DNA of 18,797 nucleotides from Prevotella sp. UBA1705 (GTDB lineage: Bacteria > Bacteroidota > Bacteroidia > Bacteroidales > Bacteroidaceae): the NCBI GenBank assembly GCA_002317385.1, contig DCJH01000035.1, forward strand, positions 30,818 through 49,614, given 5' to 3'. Positions 6,453-13,942 of this stretch are shown here, piece by piece. How positions within the stretch are numbered: position 1 is the stretch's first letter; each line of letters begins with the position of its first letter. The notes under the pieces were generated by a model. It did no database searches and was not told the origin of the DNA. It worked only from the letters and a program-made list of their open reading frames with translations. A program made the translations under genes and the position numbers.

Positions 6453-7901
6453 ATGACCACTCAAATAATGGATTCACTCAAAGAGAAAACAGCCCACGGA
6501 CTCTTCTGGGGTGCTATGAACAACGGATCGATGCAGCTCATCGGCCTTGTCTTCGGCATCATCCTCGGTCGCCTGCTCAGCCCAAGCGACTACGGAATGA
6601 TAGCCATGATTACCGTTTTCTCATTGGTGGCCACTGCCCTGCAGAACTCAGGTTTCATTACCGCGCTAACTAATCTCGATGCCCCAACGGACAATGACTA
6701 CAACTCTGTCTTCTGGTTCAATGTGTCTGTTGGCACGGCGATGTATGTCATTCTGTTCTTCTGCGCGCCCCTCATTGCCCAATACTACCATACGCCAGAG
6801 CTTATCCCCCTGAGCCGTTATGCTTTCCTGTCTATCCTTTTCGCCTCGCTGAGCACGGCGCAGTCGGCTTTTCTCTTCAAGAATATGATGGTGAAGCAGC
6901 GCGCCAAGGCCAGCATCGTCGCCACATTGGTATCGAGCACCGTGGGCGTGGTGATGGCGTTTATGGGATATTCCTACTGGGCCTTGGCCACACAGACCAT
7001 TGCCTACAACGTCATTAATACGCTGCTTTTCTGGCATTACTCCCCCTGGCGACCCAATCGGCATATCGATTTCGGACCGGTGAAGCGCATGTTCCGCTTC
7101 AGTTGCAAGCTCCTCGCCACCACGATTACTACGCATATCAACAACAATGTGCTGAATATTCTGCTGGGCCACTACTTCACGTCGCACGATACAGGTAACT
7201 ACAACCAGGCCTACCAGTGGAATTTCAAATGCTTTTCGCTCATCCAGGGCATGGTAGATTCCGTTGCTCAGCCTGTGTTGGTGGACTTGCGCGACGATCC
7301 CGAGCGCCAGGTCAATGCGCTTCGGAAGCTTGTCAGGTTCACCTCCTTCCTCGCCTTTCCCTTGCTTCTGGGCTTCGGTTTGGTGGCCAAAGAGTTTATC
7401 GTGCTGGCCATTGGCGAGAAATGGCTCGTCTCGGCGGGCTACATCCAGGTGCTTTGCCTCAGTGGATCGGTCATGCCGCTGTGCTCATTGCTGTCGAGTC
7501 TCATCATCAGCAAGGGCCATTCCGGCACCTATTTCTGGATTACCTTTACTTTAGGCGTGATCCAAATCCTTACAATGGTCGTTCTATGGCGATGGGGAAT
7601 CTTCCGGATGGTGATGGCTTACGTGTTGCTCAACTGCCTTTGGCTGTTCATTTGGCAGCATATCGTGAAGCGCCTCATTGGCTATCGCCTCGTGGATTTC
7701 CTGCGCGACATCGTGCCGTTTGCCCTCGCCGCCGGTGGCGTGATGGCCGCCACCCACTTCGCCACGCGCTCCATCGATAGCCTTTGGCTGCTCCTCCTCT
7801 CGCGCATGGCGATGGCAGCGGCACTCTATTACATCGTGATGCGACTGGCCGGGGCACAGATTTTGAAGGAGATGATGGCCTTTCTGCATCGAAAAGAATA
7901 A
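6453..7901 (+). CDS. Wzx/MOP-type oligosaccharide flippase
   Basis: This 482-residue polytopic inner-membrane protein has about 12-14 hydrophobic segments. The N-terminus has the family-typical pattern (AHGLFWGAMNN, then GRLLSPSDYGMIAMITVFS) of WzxC-like lipopolysaccharide/exopolysaccharide exporters in the MOP superfamily. It is expected to flip an undecaprenyl-pyrophosphate-linked glycan from the cytoplasmic to the periplasmic face. An alternative ATG at 6468 would shorten it by five residues. It is first in a four-gene co-directional run (flippase, GT2, cytidylyltransferase, SDR), which supports a role in surface glycan export. The exact substrate cannot be read from sequence. Confidence 0.93.
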   Translation: MTTQIMDSLKEKTAHGLFWGAMNNGSMQLIGLVFGIILGRLLSPSDYGMIAMITVFSLVATALQNSGFITALTNLDAPTDNDYNSVFWFNVSVGTAMYVILFFCAPLIAQYYHTPELIPLSRYAFLSILFASLSTAQSAFLFKNMMVKQRAKASIVATLVSSTVGVVMAFMGYSYWALATQTIAYNVINTLLFWHYSPWRPNRHIDFGPVKRMFRFSCKLLATTITTHINNNVLNILLGHYFTSHDTGNYNQAYQWNFKCFSLIQGMVDSVAQPVLVDLRDDPERQVNALRKLVRFTSFLAFPLLLGFGLVAKEFIVLAIGEKWLVSAGYIQVLCLSGSVMPLCSLLSSLIISKGHSGTYFWITFTLGVIQILTMVVLWRWGIFRMVMAYVLLNCLWLFIWQHIVKRLIGYRLVDFLRDIVPFALAAGGVMAATHFATRSIDSLWLLLLSRMAMAAALYYIVMRLAGAQILKEMMAFLHRKE

Positions 7902-7959
7902 GTTGCCGGTGGGCCAACGAGCGTCCGCGGCCGGCACTAACCCATAGATTTTGAAGCGT

Positions 7960-8910
7960 ATGACACCCAAGGTTTCCGTGATTCTTTGCACCTACAACGG
8001 CGAAAAATATCTCCGCGAGCAGATAGACTCTATCCTCGCGCAGACCTATCCGGTGTCGGAGCTGATACTGCAAGATGATGGTTCGACCGACTCCACGGTG
8101 AACATCTGCCGCGACTATGCCGAGAGGTTTCCGCAGGTGAACTTCCATCGCAATGAGAAAAACCTCGGTTTCAACCTCAATTTCAAGTCGGCGGCGATGC
8201 GTGCCACAGGCAATCTGGTGGCGATAAGCGACCAAGACGATGTGTGGTTTGCCCAGAAGATAGGCCGTCAGGTAGAGGCCATCGGTCAGCACGATATCTG
8301 TTTCTCGACCCATACACGTGGAATCGACCCGGAACACGCCCACATCGTCAGTCCTCAATATGCGCTTGAGGCCCTGCTCTTTGGCGGATTTGCCGGCCAT
8401 ACCATGCTCCTGCGCCGCGATTTCATACAAGACGAGCGTAACTGGATACCCCATATCCACTACGATTGGAGCCTCGGCATCTGCGCGCAGATGGGGCGCG
8501 GCATCGTGCGCGTGGAAGAACCGCTCAACTGGCATCGCATGAACGACGACTCAGCCTGTGCCAACGAGATGAAGATGTTTGGCAAAACCAATAAGCGCAA
8601 ACCCACCTACGAGCCTTATCTGCAGGGTTGGGGCAACTACCGCAGGCTGCAACGCACCGAGAATTGGCAGCGATTGTACCATATTATATATGATGGAACG
8701 CGTCGCCCGGAGCTGCAGACGGCCCACCGCATGGCCGGACTGATGCTCAGCCGAAGCCCGTTGGCATTGCTCCAATTGTGCTGGTTGTGCATGAAACACC
8801 GCAGGAAGGTTTATCCCAATGGCGGACAAGATGGACTGAAAGGAATGATTCGGGGATTTTTCTACCCCTTTATCTTTGCATACGACAATATTCAATACGA
8901 TTTAATCTGA
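7960..8910 (+). CDS. Glycosyltransferase family 2
   Basis: The protein is 316 residues from ATG at 7960; TTG at 7951 is in frame but less likely. The GT-A core is clear: VSVILCTYNGEKYLREQ near the start (5-21), LQDDGSTDST (38-47) for nucleotide binding, and the metal-binding SDQDDVW (90-96). The family uses nucleotide-sugar donors in the cytoplasm, and this subgroup includes rhamnosyltransferase-like enzymes of O-antigen and capsule synthesis. Donor and acceptor are not determinable. It follows the flippase by 58 nt and precedes the cytidylyltransferase by 7 nt. Confidence 0.93.
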   Translation: MTPKVSVILCTYNGEKYLREQIDSILAQTYPVSELILQDDGSTDSTVNICRDYAERFPQVNFHRNEKNLGFNLNFKSAAMRATGNLVAISDQDDVWFAQKIGRQVEAIGQHDICFSTHTRGIDPEHAHIVSPQYALEALLFGGFAGHTMLLRRDFIQDERNWIPHIHYDWSLGICAQMGRGIVRVEEPLNWHRMNDDSACANEMKMFGKTNKRKPTYEPYLQGWGNYRRLQRTENWQRLYHIIYDGTRRPELQTAHRMAGLMLSRSPLALLQLCWLCMKHRRKVYPNGGQDGLKGMIRGFFYPFIFAYDNIQYDLI

Positions 8911-8917
8911 ACCTAAT

Positions 8918-9637
8918 ATGAACATCGCATTACTGACAGCCGGGGGCATTGGCAACCGAATGGGACAGGATATCCCCAAGCAATTTATGACGATTGATAA
9001 CCAACCGGTGATCATCTATACCATGCAGGCTTTCCAATCGCATCCGCAGATAGACGGCATCTGCGTGGTTTGTCTGAAAGGATGGGACGTGGTGCTGCAG
9101 GCGTATGCCAATCAATACAACATCACGAAGCTGAAATGGATTTTCGAAGGGGGCGACAGCAACCAGCATTCCATACGCAACGGTCTCGTGGGACTGCGCG
9201 AAGCGGGATGCAAGGACGACGACATTATCCTCGTACACGATGGAGTAAGGCCTCTGGTGAGCGAGAGAATCATCTCCGAGAACATCGAGAAATGCCAGAA
9301 ATTCGGCTATGCCGTCACCGGCTTGGTGTGCAAAGAGGCCATCATGCAGAAGGTAGACGACCTGGTAAGGAATATCGCCATTCCCCGCGAAGAGCTCATC
9401 AGGACGCAGACTCCGCACACTTACAGACTGAAAACGCTGCTCGACAAGCATGCCGAAGCCGACCGGCGAGGCCTCGACGGCACCGTGGCGTCGTGCACGT
9501 TGATGGCCGAACTGGGTGTGGAAGACCAGCATTTGGTACTGGGTTCGGAGCGAAACGGACTGAAACTGACTCAGACCGAGGACATCGAACTGTTTAAGGC
9601 ACTCATTCATACAGAGCAGGAGCAATGGTTGAAATGA
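8918..9637 (+). CDS. IspD/TarI-family cytidylyltransferase (candidate polyol- or sugar-phosphate activating enzyme)
   Basis: At 239 residues the protein has the cytidylyltransferase signature TAGGIGNRMG plus PKQF (7-23), the VHDGVRP motif (106-112) and TQTPH (163-167). The fold is shared by IspD (CDP-methylerythritol in isoprenoid synthesis) and TarI/Bcs-type enzymes (CDP-ribitol). Its place between a glycosyltransferase and an SDR, with a LicD gene next door, favours the second role: forming a CDP-linked polyol or sugar for a phosphodiester-containing surface glycan. That is inference; the motifs alone do not exclude IspD. The SDR start overlaps its 3' end. Confidence 0.85.
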   Translation: MNIALLTAGGIGNRMGQDIPKQFMTIDNQPVIIYTMQAFQSHPQIDGICVVCLKGWDVVLQAYANQYNITKLKWIFEGGDSNQHSIRNGLVGLREAGCKDDDIILVHDGVRPLVSERIISENIEKCQKFGYAVTGLVCKEAIMQKVDDLVRNIAIPREELIRTQTPHTYRLKTLLDKHAEADRRGLDGTVASCTLMAELGVEDQHLVLGSERNGLKLTQTEDIELFKALIHTEQEQWLK

Positions 9638-10656
9638 CGACTCCCTACGAGGAAGACATGGCCCGCGCACTGGCTTTCCAACTGCCTTGGAACAGCCTGA
9701 AGGGGAAAAACGTGCTTGTGACGGGTGCCACCGGACTCATCGGAAGCTGTGTGGTGAAGATGTTGCTGTGTCGGAGCGACCTCGATTGTCAGGTCTACGC
9801 CGCAGGACGAAACCGTGAACGTGCCGAAAAAGTGTTCAGGAAGGAGCGCGATGACAGCCGTTTCCACTTCCTTCCGTTTGATGTTACCGAACCTATTCCG
9901 TCGGAAACGACCTTCCATTTCATCATCAACGCGGCGGGAGGAGCCAATCCCCGTCTCTACCAAACAGACCCGGTGGGGGTGATGCAGGCCAATATCATGG
10001 GCGTGGACAGGCTCTTGCGCTATGGCGTGGAGCACGGATTGGAGCGGTTTGTCTATGTTTCCTCGGGCGAAGTGTATGGCGAAGGCGATGGCCGAGAGTT
10101 CTCGGAGGACTACAGCGGCTATGTCAATCCCACGACAGTGAGGGCTTGTTATCCGTCGGCCAAGCGTGCGGCGGAGACGCTCTGCATCTGCTACGGCGCG
10201 CAATACGGCTTCGATGTGGAGATCGTGAGGCCCAGTCATGTGTATGGTCCGCAGTTTACCGAGACCGACAACCGGGTCTATGCGCAGTTCGTCAGGAACG
10301 TATTGCGGGGCGAAGACATTGTTTTGAAGAGTACGGGAGAGGCGTTCCGGTCGTGGACTTACGCCGTAGACTGTGCGTCTGCGCTGCTTTTCGTGTTGTT
10401 GAAAGGGGCGCCGGGCGAGGCCTACAACATTGCCAACGAGGAGTCGAACGTATCGATTCGCACCCTGGCCGAGACTGTGGCAAGGTTGGCTTCAAGGCGG
10501 GTTGTGTTCGACATTCCGGCTGATGCATCGCACGGCAACACAACGCCCATCACCCGTGCGGTATTCAGCACGCGCAAGTTGGAGGCGTTGGGGTGGAAGC
10601 CTTTGTTCGGATTGAAAGAAGGATTACAGCATACCCTGAAGTCGGTCAAGCTGTAA
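9625..10656 (+). CDS. NAD(P)-dependent epimerase/dehydratase (extended SDR)
   Basis: The protein is 343 residues from ATG at 9625. ATG at 9634 (340 residues) gives an ATGA overlap with the cytidylyltransferase stop and is equally plausible; both imply translational coupling. Extended-SDR hallmarks are the Rossmann motif GATGLIG (34-40), SSGEVYG with the catalytic Ser region (146-152) and the active-site YPSAK (176-180). Such enzymes epimerise, dehydrate or decarboxylate nucleotide-linked sugars using bound NAD. Fusion-like proximity to the CDP-forming enzyme suggests a CDP-linked substrate or a joint product, but the specificity is unknown. A hairpin overlaps its stop codon. Confidence 0.92.
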   Translation: MVEMTTPYEEDMARALAFQLPWNSLKGKNVLVTGATGLIGSCVVKMLLCRSDLDCQVYAAGRNRERAEKVFRKERDDSRFHFLPFDVTEPIPSETTFHFIINAAGGANPRLYQTDPVGVMQANIMGVDRLLRYGVEHGLERFVYVSSGEVYGEGDGREFSEDYSGYVNPTTVRACYPSAKRAAETLCICYGAQYGFDVEIVRPSHVYGPQFTETDNRVYAQFVRNVLRGEDIVLKSTGEAFRSWTYAVDCASALLFVLLKGAPGEAYNIANEESNVSIRTLAETVARLASRRVVFDIPADASHGNTTPITRAVFSTRKLEALGWKPLFGLKEGLQHTLKSVKL

Positions 10657-10660
10657 TCCT
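10620..10660 (+). terminator. Terminator overlapping the end of the SDR gene
   Basis: AGGATTACAGC (10620-10630) pairs exactly with GCTGTAATCCT (10650-10660) across 19 nt. The T-rich CATTTTTCTAATTTTTG follows. The stem spans the SDR stop codon and ends 10 nt before the LicD stop on the other strand, so it separates two convergent operons. Confidence 0.55.
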
Positions 10661-10670
10661 CAGCATTTTT

Positions 10671-11498
10671 CTAATTTTTGTCTCCGTTTCCTGCCACCAT
10701 TTGTGGCAGGATAAACACCGAATGGAATTCTCTTTTGTCCTCCGGCGGCAGAGTCATATAGTCGCCATAGAGGTCGCGCAGATAGGAATCGGGATTACCC
10801 GGGGCCGGAAACTCGCAGCCTTCAAACCGGATGGTGTCCAAAGGCCATACGGCCCGTTTGTCGAACGATATGCCCCGACCATTGAGATAGGGCACATCGG
10901 AGACGCGGTTCTTCTTTCCAAGCCGTGAGACTACGGCCCAGGCCGCGCTGCACAAGGCATATTTCGCCCCGAAATAGAAGAACTCTGCGAACGCCCGAAG
11001 GCTGTAATAGTGGGTATGATGGAGTATCGAATGGCTTTTGGAAATGCCTTTGGTGAGTCGCCTTATCCACTTTCTGGAGATGTCGGGATAGTCTACAAAT
11101 GGGAAGATATCCACGAAAATGCCCTTCACATAGTCGGTTTGGAAGTTGTCTCCGCGCTCGATATAGAGCGAGGTGATGTCGCGAATCTTCGTGATGGGCT
11201 CCTTGGAGTTGGGGTCGGAGAGGGGCGTCTGCAGAAAGAGCCAGTCGGGAAGTTCCTGCGGGGCAATGGCCTCGAATCGTCGTTCGTCCTCCAGACGCAT
11301 GGCGATGTCGATGTCGTCGTCCCACGGAATGAACCCACCGTGACGCACCGCGCCCAGCAACGTACCCCCGTCGAGCCAGTATTCAATGTGGTGTTTCCGG
11401 CAAATCCTGTCGATTTCCTGCAGGATTCGCAGTTGTTTGAGCTGGCATTCGCGCAGGTTGGCCTGGCTGAATGTCCTGAGATTGTCGTTGAAGTTCAT
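10671..11498 (-). CDS. LicD-family phosphotransferase
   Basis: The protein is 275 residues from ATG at 11496-11498; GTG at 11501 is in frame but unlikely. The diagnostic LicD segment at residues 41-65 reads YWLDGGTLLGAVRHGG then FIPWDDDIDI, with the acidic cluster typical of this nucleotidyltransferase-like fold. LicD relatives transfer phosphocholine or other phospho-alcohols from CDP donors to glycans; eukaryotic FKTN/FKRP are LicD-related ribitol-5-phosphate transferases. No signal peptide or membrane segment is apparent, so action is probably cytoplasmic. It lies 6 nt after membrane protein A on the same strand and converges on the CDP-forming operon, 14 nt away. A perfect 8-bp hairpin (10690-10710) lies inside its 3' end. 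Confidence 0.9.
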   Translation of the reverse strand: MNFNDNLRTFSQANLRECQLKQLRILQEIDRICRKHHIEYWLDGGTLLGAVRHGGFIPWDDDIDIAMRLEDERRFEAIAPQELPDWLFLQTPLSDPNSKEPITKIRDITSLYIERGDNFQTDYVKGIFVDIFPFVDYPDISRKWIRRLTKGISKSHSILHHTHYYSLRAFAEFFYFGAKYALCSAAWAVVSRLGKKNRVSDVPYLNGRGISFDKRAVWPLDTIRFEGCEFPAPGNPDSYLRDLYGDYMTLPPEDKREFHSVFILPQMVAGNGDKN

Positions 11499-11504
11499 CA
11501 CTGC

Positions 11505-12854
11505 TTAAATTAGATGGTTGACGATGAGCGTCGCGTTGCTGACCCAAAGGAATAGGGTGAGAAACAGCAACAGGGCCTCCATGGGGAACAGATAGGCCTT
11601 GGGCAGGGCCTTGAGGATATATCCGATGGCGATGGGGATGATGAAAATCCAGCCCGACGCCATGATATACACCTCGTTGATGGCAAATCCAAGGATGAGG
11701 TTGAGCGTCACGTCGAAGGCAAACCAGCACAGCATCATCTGCATGAGATGGTGCCGGCGACCTATCCACACGCCGCCAACGAAGAGCAGAACGAATATTG
11801 CCTCGATGGCATAGCACCACCAGGCATGATAGTGGATGATGGATGGGCGGTCTACATACACGTCGCCGAGGGCATGGTCGCGGTGCAGCAGAATCGACTC
11901 ACCGAAGAAATCCTCGATGATAGCGGGTGTGCGCGGGGTCTGAAAGTCCATCAGTTGTAGCAGTCCGCCATGGGCGGCTCGCTTCATGTCATGCTTCTTC
12001 ACCCATTGGTTGTGGCTCTCCGTGGCCGCCATCTTCTTCTCGTCGTGCTTCTTGGCGTTGGCCTTCTCAATCTTTTCGATGGCGTGTTGCTGCGGCACTT
12101 CAAAGAGGTGATACTGGATTCGCTGGATGGTGAGCAAGGCAGCAAGGGGCAATATGGCACCTATGAGCAGGTAGCCGGGGCGGAAAAAGCGCTTCCCGTT
12201 GACAAAAAGCGCACTCAACAGCGTTTTCGCGCCGTTGGAAGCGGCGATGCCCGAGGTGAAAAACAGCAGCAGCATCGACTGCCACGCCTTCAGCCCTCGC
12301 CCTTTCTGCATCCTTCGTCCGGCAATATAGAGCGTCATGGTGAGTAGCATCATGGAGATGACAAAGTGATCGGGCACCATCGGTGGAATCATCACGTGAC
12401 CAAAGGAAAACAGCAATGCTACCAGCAACAGCGCGTGACGGTGCTCCAAGAGCAGTATCTCGCGGAAGGTGCGATACATGAATATGGCCGAGTAGAGGGC
12501 CGAGAATATCAGCACCGCGGCTATCATGAACACGGCAAAGTTAACGTCTGTCCACCCCATGAGCCAGTGATTGAGGAGGTACATGGGGTAGAGGAAGGTG
12601 AGATAGAGAGGGTGTCGGATGGTCTCAAAGTGGATGCGCATACCCGATACGGTGATCCACGACCAGCAGTCGTAGCCCGACATGCTGAAACGGTGGGTGA
12701 AAACCGTCCAGAATCCACCCGCATGGCCCTCGGTATAGGCCTCCCAATGGCTGCCAATCATCACGGCATTGAGCCCGATGAACACCAGAAGCGCCACCAC
12801 GGCGAGCCACTTCTCCTCCTTTCTAATACAGAATATCTTCAATGGATTGTTCAT
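11505..12854 (-). CDS. Polytopic membrane protein A (paralogue family, GT-C-like candidate)
   Basis: The protein is 449 residues from ATG at 12852-12854; the frame extends to a TTG at 12896, which would cover the promoter. It has about 10-11 hydrophobic segments and motifs shared with two paralogues at 15260 and 16769: IRKEEKW (10-16), MSGYD (58-62), RHPL (80-83), VPDHF (160-164), SNG (206-208), FFGES with LHRDH (316-327), RP (336-337) and NEVYIM (393-398). A Lys/His-rich charged insert occupies about 254-292. It resembles a Bacteroidales family I would tentatively call DUF6080. Asp62 in the first predicted loop and the overall topology suggest a GT-C-type glycosyltransferase, but this is inference. 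It heads a two-gene operon with licD. Confidence 0.8.
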   Translation of the reverse strand: MNNPLKIFCIRKEEKWLAVVALLVFIGLNAVMIGSHWEAYTEGHAGGFWTVFTHRFSMSGYDCWSWITVSGMRIHFETIRHPLYLTFLYPMYLLNHWLMGWTDVNFAVFMIAAVLIFSALYSAIFMYRTFREILLLEHRHALLLVALLFSFGHVMIPPMVPDHFVISMMLLTMTLYIAGRRMQKGRGLKAWQSMLLLFFTSGIAASNGAKTLLSALFVNGKRFFRPGYLLIGAILPLAALLTIQRIQYHLFEVPQQHAIEKIEKANAKKHDEKKMAATESHNQWVKKHDMKRAAHGGLLQLMDFQTPRTPAIIEDFFGESILLHRDHALGDVYVDRPSIIHYHAWWCYAIEAIFVLLFVGGVWIGRRHHLMQMMLCWFAFDVTLNLILGFAINEVYIMASGWIFIIPIAIGYILKALPKAYLFPMEALLLFLTLFLWVSNATLIVNHLI

Positions 12855-12893
12855 TTCTTCATGAATTCTGCGCCAAACCAGTTGTTTATGATG

Positions 12894-12901
12894 CAAAAGT
12901 A
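12894..12901 (-). promoter_or_regulatory. -7 box for the A-licD operon
   Basis: Minus-strand TACTTTTG followed by C fits TAnnTTTG and lies 39 nt before the ATG at 12854. No convincing -33 box is seen. Confidence 0.45.
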
Positions 12902-13056
12902 CGAATTATTTGCCAATGCGAGAAGCCTTGTGCCCCGATTTGTTTGCAGTGCCCCGAGAGTTCCCTGTTTTGTCGATTCCGGGTGTGTGGCGGGCTCGGG
13001 CATGCTTTAAGGCACAAAAACATGGCTTTTCAGCATGTATTCTCACACAATTCTTT

Positions 13057-13064
13057 TATCTTTG
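13057..13064 (+). promoter_or_regulatory. -7 box for the Bro-N gene
   Basis: TATCTTTG followed by C matches TAnnTTTG and lies 23 nt before the ATG at 13088. The preceding 190 bp separates divergent genes and shows no further clear feature. Confidence 0.5.
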
Positions 13065-13087
13065 CAATGATATAATGCTATGGCCTT

Positions 13088-13939
13088 ATGACAATGCAAG
13101 AAGCCCTGAAGCTGTTTGGAAATAGTCGGATTCGTACCGCATGGGACGACGAGAAGGAGGAATGGTTCTTCTCTGTCGTGGATATCTGCGGTGCGCTGAC
13201 GGAGAGTAAGGATCCCGCCGCCTATTGGAGGAAGTTGAAACAGCGACTGAAAGCTGAGGGAAATGAAACCGTGACGAATTGTCACGGGTTGAAGATGCGT
13301 GCCTCGGATGGCCGACTTCGCCTGACCGATGTGGTGAATACTGAGCAGGCTTTCCGCCTCATCCAGTCTATTCCATCTAAGAAAGCAGAGCCTTTCAAGC
13401 AGTGGATGGCCATGGTTGCCAAGGAGAGGATAGATGCCATTCAGAATCCGGAGCTGTCTATTCAGCAGGCCGTGAACGACTACCGACGACTGGGTTATTC
13501 TGAGTCGTGGATTAATCAGCGCATCAAGAGCATCGAGATCCGTAAGGCTTTGACCGATGAATGGAAGCGCAGCGGGATGAGCGAGGGGCGGGATTTCGCC
13601 CTTCTCACAGACATCATCACCAAGGAATGGAGCTCGCTTACCACCAAGGAATATAAACGCCTCAAGGGATTGAAGAAAGAAAGTCTGCGTGACAACATGA
13701 CTAATGTGGAGATAGCGCTCAACTCTCTGGCTGAGGCGTCGGCTACCGAACTGTCTAAGCAGCGCAGTCCCAAAGGCTTCCGAGAGAATTCCAAGACCGC
13801 CAAAGATGGAGGAAGCGTGGCCAAGGCTGCCCGTAAGAAATTGGAATCGCAGCTTGGACGCAAAGTTGTTACCTCAGAAAAGGCCAGCGACTATCTGCCG
13901 CCAGCACAGGATATTGAAGCCATAGAAGAAAAGGAGTAA
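13088..13939 (+). CDS. Bro-N domain protein (phage-antirepressor/DinD-like)
   Basis: The protein is 283 residues from ATG at 13088, with an alternative ATG at 13094. Residues 1-110 resemble a Bro-N domain (EWFFSVVDICGALTES, AYWRKLKQRL), the putative DNA-binding domain of BRO and phage antirepressor proteins. The remainder is charged and helical (QRIKSIEIRKALTDEWK, LKGLKKESLRDNMTN) and resembles the C-terminal part of stand-alone chromosomal Bro-N/DinD-like proteins of Bacteroidales. There is no membrane segment. It has its own promoter and its stop is 3 nt before a glycosyltransferase gene, so the two are probably cotranscribed. No other phage gene is nearby. A role in regulation or DNA-damage response is possible but unproven. 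Confidence 0.78.
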   Translation: MTMQEALKLFGNSRIRTAWDDEKEEWFFSVVDICGALTESKDPAAYWRKLKQRLKAEGNETVTNCHGLKMRASDGRLRLTDVVNTEQAFRLIQSIPSKKAEPFKQWMAMVAKERIDAIQNPELSIQQAVNDYRRLGYSESWINQRIKSIEIRKALTDEWKRSGMSEGRDFALLTDIITKEWSSLTTKEYKRLKGLKKESLRDNMTNVEIALNSLAEASATELSKQRSPKGFRENSKTAKDGGSVAKAARKKLESQLGRKVVTSEKASDYLPPAQDIEAIEEKE

Positions 13940-13942
13940 GCC

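Noticed and set aside
7904..7936. Hairpin TGCCGG / CCGGCA between flippase and GT2 genes
   Set aside because: It is a short stem with a 21-nt loop and no T run; not enough to call a terminator.
7675..8535. A 286-codon - strand open frame across the flippase end and GT2 gene
   Set aside because: It spans two real genes on the other strand and shows no family features.
8918..9637. Assignment as ispD of the MEP isoprenoid pathway
   Set aside because: The motifs allow it, but the gene sits in a glycan operon beside an SDR and licD; the symbol was withheld rather than the function excluded.
12930..12957. Repeated GTGCCCCGA upstream of membrane protein A
   Set aside because: Two 9-bp copies 19 bp apart do not fit the 22-bp unit and may be chance in GC-rich sequence.
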